Shown here piece after piece: positions 54,637 through 62,591 of a stretch of DNA of 64,000 nt. The stretch is from assembly GCF_026151205.1 (NCBI RefSeq), contig NC_087075.1:7768858-7832857 (forward strand). Direction: 5' to 3'. The stretch's first letter is position 1; the number at the start of each line of letters is the position of its first letter. This stretch comes from Bolinopsis microptera. Its lineage: Eukaryota > Ctenophora > Tentaculata > Lobata > Bolinopsidae. Under the pieces are notes generated by a model. That model had not been told where the DNA came from. It saw only the letters and a program-made list of their open reading frames with translations, and made no database searches. A program made the translations under genes and the position numbers.

Positions 54637-56103
54637 ATGAAGGTTTCCAAGGGAAATTGTCTCTATAAACAGTGGCAGCTGCACCCAAAGCTCATTGCAA
54701 ATCCTCCAGGCTGGAAAAAGTGGTTGAACAGTACAAGGATCCCCCACGAACAAATCATGTTGGGACTTCCTTGGTATACCAACATCTCAAAGCTTCTCAC
54801 CAAATACAACTTCACCACCTCATCTTCCTCAAAATCTAAGCTCTCCACCCAAATCAGTCATAACATGAGGGAAGAATTCGTGAATACCTGGAAAGCTGCC
54901 AAGGCCTCCTCGCCAAAACTAGAATTCTATAACTTAATTAAACATGATTTCGAACCAGAGGCATACCTACGAATTATCAAAATACCGGATGTTCGAAAAA
55001 GTCTGACAAGGTTTCGTATCAGCTGCCACAACCTCTACATCGAAAGGGGCCGATATGAAACCCCCCATGTACCAAGAGAAGAACGTTGGTGCACCTACTG
55101 CTTTTTCAGCAAAGGGCTAAAGCCTATTGAGGACGAAAGTCACGTATTGATTGATTGTTTGCTCTACTCCTCAGTTAGGGAAAAATTCAATTTCCATCCC
55201 CTAAACATTACTGACCTAGTCGGTTTGCTCTCCAACAAAACTCTAGATCCTACCACACTCACTGCCACAGCAAGAGCAATCCATTCAATTCTCTCTGTGA
55301 ACGAAAATTATACGAAAATTATACAGCCTATTATAAGAGTCCATTCAAAAGCATCAAATATAGGCTGCTGGGGCGAAAGTGGGCGCCACCCCCTCTTCTT
55401 TGAAGCCTGCAAACTTGCAATAGATTTCTATACTCGCCTTGAAAGCACTGAAAATGAACTTCTCTCCGCTGCATTTCACGAGCAGATTATGCTGGGCCTT
55501 CCTTGGTACACCAACATCTCTAATCTTCTCACCAAATATAACTTCCCCCACTCATCCTCTTCAAAATCCAAGCTCTCTACCCAAATCAGTCACAACATGA
55601 GGGAAGAATTTGTGGATACCTGGAAATCTGCCAAGGCATCCTCACCTAAATTAGAATTCTACAATCAAATTAAACATGATTTTGAACCAGAAACATACTT
55701 AGGAGTGGTTAAGATCCCCGATGCTCGGAAAAGCTTAACAAGGTTTCGTATTAGCTGCCACAATCTTTACATTGAGAGGGGCCGTTACGAAACCCCCCTA
55801 GTACCAAGAGAACATCGATGGTGCACTTTTTGCTTTTTCAGCAAGGGGCTTAAGCCTATTGAGGATGAAATTCATGTTCTAACTGACTGTTTACTCTACT
55901 CCTCAGTTAGAGAAAAATTTAACTTCCATCCCAAAAATATTACTGACCTAGCCGGTTTGCTATCCGATAAAACACTAGACCCTACAAAATTTACTGCCAC
56001 AGCAAGAGCAATCCATTCAATTCTCTCTGTGAACGAAAATTTTACAGCCTACTATAAGAGCCCAGATTTCCACTCAAATACTGGCCAATGCATAATGCTA
56101 TAG
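54637..56103 (+). pseudogene. Two LINE C-terminal domains fused in frame
   Basis: The 488-codon frame contains the same LINE C-terminal module twice, about residues 38-230 and 283-488. Each has LGLPWYTNIS, then RFRISCHNLYIERGRY, and a zinc-knuckle-like ERWCTYCFF...EDESHVLIDC (or HRWCTFCFF...EDEIHVLTDC), i.e. C-x2-C...H...C. Between them lies WGESGRHPLFFEACKLAIDF, a segment that normally precedes the module. So two 5'-truncated copies, or one tandem duplication, were joined by chance without a stop. The 3' UTR follows at 56104 and is split by the palindromic transposon. The N-terminal ATG is not native. Confidence 0.75.
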
Positions 56104-56680
56104 GACCTCAAAAATAGTACAGGGTGGCCCATAAGTGACTACCCACACGCAACCTCTTAATAACTCACGTAATTCGTCTCCAAATTGCACCAAAATTTCA
56201 GAGATTATAGATATGGGTCAAACTTAGATTTTCTGAAAGTTTTGTAAGCCACGCCCAATTACAGTGGGCGTGGCGTGACACTCCCTCTTTTTCACTATTG
56301 TCTTCATAAAATGAGAACGCTTTAAGCTAAGAACTCAAAATTTTTTGCACACATTTGGCTTGATAATTGAAAACCTTTCCCAAAGTTTCAAGTTCATTGG
56401 TTAAAATATGGCTAAGTTATGACCATTTCAAAACTCATCGGATACGTGATCCGAGCACTCAGTCAGTGATCTCGTCACTTGGGTAATGGCCTGTTTGGCT
56501 CACATGCACCGCTTGATTGGTTGCAGCCTGCTTATGGGCCGGCCTATACAGCTGACTGCACCTAAAACGCTATCACACGAATTTATGGTGGTGTCACCAT
56601 TTCAGGGCTTGTTAGCCCTGCTAGTCACAGGTTCCTTACAATCAATAAAAAGGAATGAACCATCCATTGAATCATCGAAA

Positions 56681-57169
56681 ATGGTTCACTATCCTCCCTT
56701 TACTGCAGAACAACGATTGTTCGTCTACCTGAAGAAAGAAAATGGGGAGTTCTACCCTCAGATTAAACGACAATTTCAGATGAAATTCAACCGACCACCC
56801 CCTTGCCGGAAAAGCTGCTTTGACATTCATCACAAGATCAAGTTTACGTTTTCTGCACACGATCGGCGAAGAGTCGGCAGAAGACGAACTGCAAGGACTG
56901 TAGAAAACATCACGATGGTTGTTGGTGACGTGATGGACACACCTAAGATTGGCACCCGGAAACGAGCTCCTGCCTTAGACATCAGCAGAACCCTTCAGCG
57001 AATCCTAAAGCAAGACCTTTCTAACCGGGCCTACCGAATCACAAAGAAACACAAACTTTTGGACCGTGATTTCCAATCGAGGATAGATTTCGCCAACACA
57101 TTCCTGTCCAAGCAGAATGTGGATCCCTACTTTGAGGACGAAATCTGGTACAGCGACAAGGCCATATAA
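56681..57169 (+). pseudogene. Truncated Tc1/mariner transposase, left arm
   Basis: From the likely start (MVHYPPFTAEQRLFVYLKKE) about 162 residues encode the N-terminal helix-turn-helix region and linker (GRRRTARTVENI, ISRTLQRILKQDL). They end at EIWYSDKAI, just after the first catalytic Asp of the DD(E/D) triad; the usual SDE is SDK. The rest of the catalytic domain is deleted, so it could at most bind DNA. The frame is also open 65 codons upstream of this ATG, without homology that I recognise. Confidence 0.75.
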
Positions 57170-57332
57170 ACGGATATGTCAACTCCCAGAATGCAATTCA
57201 CTGGGGCTCTAGTCACTTATGGGCCACCCCAGATGCAGATCGTGACCTTTTCAGGAAAAGCCGTTCTCTCCACCACTTCATCCGGTCTAGTAGAGCCCCA
57301 GTGAATTGCATTCTGGGAGTTGACATATCCGT

Positions 57333-57821
57333 TTATATGGCCTTGTCGCTGTACCAGATTTCGTCCTCAAAGTAGGGATCCACATTCTGCTTGGACAGGA
57401 ATGTGTTGGCGAAATCTATCCTCGATTGGAAATCACGGTCCAAAAGTTTGTGTTTCTTTGTGATTCGGTAGGCCCGGTTAGAAAGGTCTTGCTTTAGGAT
57501 TCGCTGAAGGGTTCTGCTGATGTCTAAGGCAGGAGCTCGTTTCCGGGTGCCAATCTTAGGTGTGTCCATCACGTCACCAACAACCATCGTGATGTTTTCT
57601 ACAGTCCTTGCAGTTCGTCTTCTGCCGACTCTTCGCCGATCGTGTGCAGAAAACGTAAACTTGATCTTGTGATGAATGTCAAAGCAGCTTTTCCGGCAAG
57701 GGGGTGGTCGGTTGAATTTCATCTGAAATTGTCGTTTAATCTGAGGGTAGAACTCCCCATTTTCTTTCTTCAGGTAGACGAACAATCGTTGTTCTGCAGT
57801 AAAGGGAGGATAGTGAACCAT
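57333..57821 (-). pseudogene. Truncated Tc1/mariner transposase, right arm
   Basis: Exact inverted copy of the left-arm frame: same residues, same truncation after WYSDKAI. No sequence difference was noticed between the arms' proteins. Confidence 0.75.
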
Positions 57822-58385
57822 TTTCGATGATTCAATGGATGGTTCATTCCTTTTTATTGATTGTAAGGAACCTGTGACTAGCAGGGCTAACAAGCCCTGA
57901 AATGGTGACACCACCATAAATTCGTGTGATAGCGTTTTAGGTGCAGTCAGCTGTATAGGCCGGCCCATAAGCAGGCTGCAACCAATCAAGCGGTGCATGT
58001 GAGCCAAACAGGCCATTACCCAAGTGACGAGATCACTGACTGAGTGCTCGGATCACGTATCCGATGAGTTTTGAAATGGTCATAACTTAGCCATATTTTA
58101 ACCAATGAACTTGAAACTTTGGGAAAGGTTTTCAATTATCAAGCCAAATGTGTGCAAAAAATTTTGAGTTCTTAGCTTAAAGCGTTCTCATTTTATGAAG
58201 ACAATAGTGAAAAAGAGGGAGTGTCACGCCACGCCCACTGTAATTGGGCGTGGCTTACAAAACTTTCAGAAAATCTAAGTTTGACCCATATCTATAATCT
58301 CTGAAATTTTGGTGCAATTTGGAGACGAATTACGTGAGTTATTAAGAGGTTGCGTGTGGGTAGTCACTTATGGGCCACCCTGTAT

Positions 58386-58535
58386 TATATTAAACATTTC
58401 TATTTTATCCCTACACATCTGTAAATAACTAGAATTGTGTAACCTTAAATTATTTCAGAATTATAACTATTGTGAATTCAATAAAATAACTATCACTTTT
58501 GTATCCTTGTATCCTTGTATCCTTGTATCCTAAGA
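58386..58535 (+). repeat. LINE 3' UTR remnant ending in (TTGTATCC)n
   Basis: Continuation of the 3' UTR interrupted by the palindromic transposon, ending in four TTGTATCC units (about 58499-58532). Such octamer tails mark LINE 3' ends. Confidence 0.65.
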
Positions 58536-58797
58536 GCCCAGATTTCCACTCAAATACTGGCAAGTGCATTTAAATGCTATAGGACATTAAAATAAGATTG
58601 AACCATACAAACTCGATTTATCTATTTTTCTAAAACTAGCATTATATAACATTTCTAAATTATCCCTACACACTTGTAAATAATTAGAATTGTGTAACTT
58701 AAATTATTTCAGAATTACAACTATTGTGTACTCAATAAAGTAATTATCACTTTTGTATCCTTGTATCCTTGTATCCTTTGTATCCTTGTATCCCCCG
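58536..58797 (+). repeat. Second copy of the same LINE 3' UTR
   Basis: Tandem, diverged copy of the 3' UTR (starts AGCCCAGATTTCCACTCAAA, as at 56059) ending again in TTGTATCC units. It serves as an empty-site reference showing where the transposon inserted (after GCTATAGGAC...). Confidence 0.7.
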
Positions 58798-58944
58798 GCT
58801 GAGAGGCCAAGATGAAAAATTATATTATTTGTTACGTTTAATTCTAATTACCATGCCATTGTTTCTATAGAATGACTGAATTCTCATGCAATCAGAGTTA
58901 GAAAAAGGAAAATCTTGCAGCAGGAAAGTTATTCAAAAATAATT

Positions 58945-58962
58945 ATGAACAGAGAAAATCTG
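58945..58962 (+). CDS. PEX14: PEX14 exon 1 (coding part)
   Basis: ATGAACAGAGAAAATCTG followed by donor GTAAGT. The six codons MNRENL align in front of ITAATAFL, as animal PEX14 has a short N-terminus ending REPL before IATAVKFL. Phase 0 fits exon 2. The start is chosen by this fit; an upstream exon cannot be excluded. Confidence 0.6.
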
Positions 58963-59272
58963 GTAAGTTTTCAGGGGAAGAAAATCCTGTAACCTATAAG
59001 AATTCGCAGTTATTGCTATTTTCACATAAGCTCCAGCATGAGAGGTAGTTTTTATTAAACTCTTTTCAATATTTGATATTTATTAAATTGTTTGTCACTT
59101 AAATACTATTCAGGGTACAAATTTCACAATATATATCATGAAATTTAGCAAACTCTTTCTCTCATACCTTATTTTCTGTGATGAGTTATAGATTTAAAGT
59201 TTTGTGTTGTAAATTAAATGAAATTAAAATTGTTTTAAAACTGCTGTAAAAGGTCGTGTTGATAACATCACA

Positions 59273-59378
59273 GACTCCTTCTAAAACTGTGTAAATGATT
59301 TTTTCCCTGACATTTCAACGTTCAGGACTCCTTCTAAAACTGTGTAAATGATTTTTTCCCTGACATTTCAACGTTCAG
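59273..59378 (+). repeat. 53-base tandem duplication of the PEX14 intron-1 3' splice site
   Basis: The block GACTCCTTCTAAAACTGTGT...AACGTTCAG occurs twice in direct succession, each with a full pyrimidine stretch and CAG. Exon 2 therefore has two equivalent acceptors. Use of the upstream one would add 53 bases and shift the frame. Confidence 0.85.
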
Positions 59379-59554
59379 ATCACAGCAGCCACAGCGTTCC
59401 TGTCCTCTCAAACTGTAAGGGATCATCCTGACGAGACGAAAAGAAAGTTTTTATCTGACAAAGGTCTTACAAACAATGAGATAATTGCAGCTTTTGCTAA
59501 GAGCAGGAATGCTTCTGAGGAAAAACCACCAAATTTCAACCTAGTCATGGATAA
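59379..59554 (+). CDS. PEX14: PEX14 exon 2: PEX5-binding domain
   Basis: Peroxin 14 is the docking protein of the peroxisomal matrix import pore; its N-terminal three-helix domain binds WxxxF/Y motifs of the receptor PEX5. The exon (acceptor AACGTTCAG, donor GATAA|GTAAGC, 176 bases, phase 0 to 2) encodes ITAATAFLSSQTVRDHPDET then KRKFLSDKGLTNNEIIAAF. It matches the family signature FL...V...P...(R/K)..FL..KGLT..EI..AF, including the two Phe that line the ligand pocket. It continues with a linker KSRNASEEKPPNFNLVMDK. Peroxisomal membrane, cytosol-facing. Confidence is high. Confidence 0.9.
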
Positions 59555-59821
59555 GTAAGCTGATAACATGTTTGTTTGTGTTTTTATGTGGCGTTATTTT
59601 TAAAATCATTTCAGCTCTGTTTTTAACCATAATTGTTACAACCACAGTCTTCTAAAATAGAGGCCAATGTAGATTTGGAGGTTTGCTATAATATAATTTT
59701 GACAATCAAATCTATAAATAACTTCAAATATCCGAAAAATTGTTCAGGCTGGCTGTTAAAGTCGGCGTGGGATTGAAAATGTATAGACTATAGAAATGTA
59801 GACTAAAGAAATTGTTGTCAG

Positions 59822-59950
59822 GTGTATAGAAGAAGTTGGGTCCCCAAAGAACAAGCCTTCCCCAACCCGCCCCTCACCTCCACTTGTAGTGGTTGCTGCT
59901 GTGTCTACTGCTGCACTCGGTGTTGTTGTTTATCTGTATCGTCTCTTCAG
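59822..59950 (+). CDS. PEX14: PEX14 exon 3: linker and transmembrane segment
   Basis: Acceptor TTGTTGTCAG|G and donor CTTCAG|GTCAGT bound 129 bases, phase 2 to 2. After a Pro-rich linker (KNKPSPTRPSPP) comes a hydrophobic helix LVVVAAVSTAALGVVVYLYR, in the place of the single membrane segment of PEX14. The coiled-coil part must lie downstream, beyond the LINE that begins near 60.3 kb and beyond the window end. Confidence 0.82.
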
Positions 59951-60048
59951 GTCAGTCTTTTTAATCATTACTGTGTTATATTTGCACGTGGCACGATCTT
60001 ACTAATCACGTGAATGTTCGTTTTGTGAGTATTATGTGTTATTCTAAT

Positions 60049-60162
60049 TTATTATAATTTATTATAATTTATTATAATTTATTATAATTTATTATAATTT
60101 ATTATAATTTATTATAATTTATTATAATTTATTATAATTTATTATAATTTATTATAATTTAT
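60049..60162. repeat. 10-bp AT microsatellite
   Basis: Eleven units of TTATTATAAT in PEX14 intron 3, just upstream of the LINE. Confidence 0.95.
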
Positions 60163-60324
60163 TATTATTATTAATAATTACACATTTGTAGTTTTGTTAC
60201 GTGTTGAAAAACAGAGCTCCCTTATCTCTGTTTAATCGGAAATTTTAACTGCCACTGCACTGCTACTGCATGGTGTTTGTACTTTACCTTTGTACATCTA
60301 TACAAGTACAAATACACAATTGCA

Positions 60325-60522
60325 ATGGAAAAGTCTGCTCATAACTCTGCAAAGAATCTTCTCGTCAACGGTTTATGTAAAGCTTGTTCGAATGATGAGG
60401 TTGTCAAAAGTACCGACATTGTACAGTGTTTTAGGTGTAAGGACAGTTTTCATGCTATCAACTGTTTTAATACTTTCAACACTACTATACTAATACTTTC
60501 AACACTACTATATAACAAATAA
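60325..60522 (+). CDS. Short PHD-like frame ahead of ORF1
   Basis: ATG 60325 in good context (TGCAATGG) opens 65 codons with C-K-A-C, C-F-R-C and H-x3-C (LCKACSNDEVV, QCFRCKDSFHAINC). This is the first three pairs of a PHD-type finger without the fourth Cys pair. A 24-base tandem repeat (ACTTTCAACACTACTATA twice, about 60473-60514) then leads to the stop. It may be a truncated relic of the PHD module that the 42-48 kb element carries. Confidence 0.5.
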   Translation: MEKSAHNSAKNLLVNGLCKACSNDEVVKSTDIVQCFRCKDSFHAINCFNTFNTTILILSTLLYNK

Positions 60523-60783
60523 TTTGAGGACCCCCAGTGGGAACTAATGCCTCGGTAAATGTAACGACCATTACAGGTTGTATGTCAATGTAAATGGTTG
60601 TTGCACGATAAAGTTATCTTAAAGACATCCTAAGGACTATCAGACATCGGTTTTTAAAGCAGTTTACCCCCATCTATCACCTAAAGATTATCAGACATCA
60701 CTTATCCTTATCCTCCGGAGTGCTACAAAGGTACTGTAATCATTAACTAAATTTCGAACAGTAGCATCTTTTTGTGATAAACT

Positions 60784-62436
60784 ATGTCTAGAATACCAGT
60801 TGGCTCAAGACATTACAATCTGAGATATCGAGGGAATTCTGTTAAATTCCCCAGCAACGGCTCTTGTCCTACTGATAAATGTTCAAATTGTTTAACTCTA
60901 TTAAGAGAGAATGATAGTCTTCGTCGGCAAATTTCTTTTCTCTATAAACAATTATCAGAAAGTGACAGTGCACTCAAAGTTCCCCTCAGCGATGGTTCAC
61001 TTATCCCTGTGTTGCCCCAGGTACCTGATCACTGTGAACAGTCTATCAATGTTCCCCTCAGTAATAGGTCATCCTCGCATCTTGTTTCTGAGTTAACCCA
61101 AGAGCTATCCAAATTAGCAGAAGACAGTGAACATTCAGCAGAAATTATCAATTTGGAAAATCCCAAACACTCTGTAAATGGTGACAATGATGTGACCAAC
61201 TCTATCAATCCATACCAAGATCTGAGTCGAGGAGTTTTTCAGTTTGTTGACACTGCCAAGTTAGATATAGAAACCCACTATACTCATAAGTTTGAGAATA
61301 GGGCAGTTGCATATTACGGGGACTTTCCCTACGCTTACAATGGAGGCTTTCATAACACAAGGCCAGTAGCAGACAATCCATACCTAAAGTCTATTTTAGA
61401 ACGCTTACGCTCACAGTTCCCAAAATTGAAATTCAATAGTGCTATGATTACCAAGTATAGAAATGGTCAGCAAGGAATTCCCTTTCACTCGGATGATGAG
61501 AGGTCAATTTCACCAGGCTCCATGATCTCCACCATCTCTTTAGGGGCTACTAGAGTCCTAAGCTTCAGATCCAAACTTAGAGCTCATATTGCTGACCTCA
61601 CCCTCTCCCATGGTGACATAATGAATATGACCAGACAATCCCAGACCAGCTTTGAACACAGCCTCATCCAGGACAAGTCTGAAACCATGAGAATAAGCAT
61701 TACTCTGCGCCTAATTGATGGCAGCGCAACCTTATCTACTCTGTCTGATGTTTCCAGTCAAGTTAAGAACACTGAACCCTCGGCCCCTAAGACTAGATCA
61801 ATAGAACATTCTGATAAATCTTTGTGTGTCTACATTAGCTCTAGTATGTTCTCCAAATTAGAGGGAGAAAAGCTATCGTCCAAACATCATGAGGCACATG
61901 TATTCAGCTACCCTGGTGCCACAGCCAATGCAATCAATGAACGGTTTCAATCAGATGTAAGAAAAGACACTCTTAATACCAATAATGTGAAAAGCATTGT
62001 ACTTATGTGTGGTACAAATGACGTGGACTCTATCCTGAACAGCCCTCGCAACATGAGGACTAAACTTCTGTGCCCTGATAGTTTTTCTGGTGATGCTAGA
62101 GCTCTTGACTTTACAAACAATTGTATTGAAAAACTTGTACTTTTCCTTCACAAGTGGGCACCTGGAGCTGATATTAAAATTGTTAACTTATTACCTCGGG
62201 AGAGTTTCTCCAGAAACAAGGTTATAACTGATATCAATGAGTGTATATCAAATCTGCAAAGAAAATACACCTATGTAAAACTGCTCTCAACCGAGACAAA
62301 TCGTTTCTTGTTTAGTGATAAGAAAGGCTTTAGAAAATCGTCATTTTTTAGTAGTTATGGAGAGGATAATGTCCATCTCAATGATTATGGCATAGTTAAA
62401 TTAGCAAGGCACTTGAAGTATCATGCACACCATTAG
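60784..62436 (+). CDS. LINE ORF1: coiled coil, AlkB-like dioxygenase, SGNH hydrolase
   Basis: 550 residues. A C-x2-C pair and a coiled-coil stretch (LLRENDSLRRQISFLYKQL) lie at about 36-60. An AlkB-like dioxygenase covers about 155-312, with AYYGDFPYAYNG, iron ligands H235 and D237 (IPFHSDDE), STISLGATRVLSF, third ligand H292 (TSFEH) and R303ISITLR309. An SGNH hydrolase covers about 346-545, with a Ser triplet 352-354 in place of GDS, YPGATA, CGTND (N412) and the D528-N-V-H531 dyad. The dioxygenase is closer to the AlkB consensus than that of the 42041 ORF1, while the SGNH nucleophile block is degenerate. Coiled coils typically trimerise LINE ORF1 proteins. Confidence 0.85.
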   Translation: MSRIPVGSRHYNLRYRGNSVKFPSNGSCPTDKCSNCLTLLRENDSLRRQISFLYKQLSESDSALKVPLSDGSLIPVLPQVPDHCEQSINVPLSNRSSSHLVSELTQELSKLAEDSEHSAEIINLENPKHSVNGDNDVTNSINPYQDLSRGVFQFVDTAKLDIETHYTHKFENRAVAYYGDFPYAYNGGFHNTRPVADNPYLKSILERLRSQFPKLKFNSAMITKYRNGQQGIPFHSDDERSISPGSMISTISLGATRVLSFRSKLRAHIADLTLSHGDIMNMTRQSQTSFEHSLIQDKSETMRISITLRLIDGSATLSTLSDVSSQVKNTEPSAPKTRSIEHSDKSLCVYISSSMFSKLEGEKLSSKHHEAHVFSYPGATANAINERFQSDVRKDTLNTNNVKSIVLMCGTNDVDSILNSPRNMRTKLLCPDSFSGDARALDFTNNCIEKLVLFLHKWAPGADIKIVNLLPRESFSRNKVITDINECISNLQRKYTYVKLLSTETNRFLFSDKKGFRKSSFFSSYGEDNVHLNDYGIVKLARHLKYHAHH

Positions 62437-62591
62437 AATACTGCTGAATACTGACATAACACTCCTACCATCAGTTTTATTTTTACAGTACGACATCCAG
62501 ACAAATACAACCTGTTTTTATTCTGTTTTTTAGTTTAAACACAACTTTTCAACTTTTATTCATTCCATTGTGAATTAATAAGATTCACAAG

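Larger units (their letters stand above)
56120..58382. mobile_element. Palindromic double Tc1/mariner element
   Basis: Two 1092-base arms (56120-57211 and 57291-58382) are inverted copies of each other around a 79-base spacer. The outer ends are CAGGGTGGCCCATAAGTGAC, flanked by TA on both sides (56118-56119, 58383-58384), the Tc1/mariner target duplication. The spacer begins with the same terminal sequence in opposite sense (about 57210-57232). One arm plus that end therefore equals a complete short element with two inverted ends, and the other arm is its inverted duplicate. It lies inside a LINE 3' UTR. Confidence 0.85.

Noticed and set aside
56486-56680. First 65 residues of the palindrome frames as part of the transposase
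   Set aside because: The DNA-binding homology starts at MVHYPPFT; the upstream part is open by chance and is non-coding transposon sequence.
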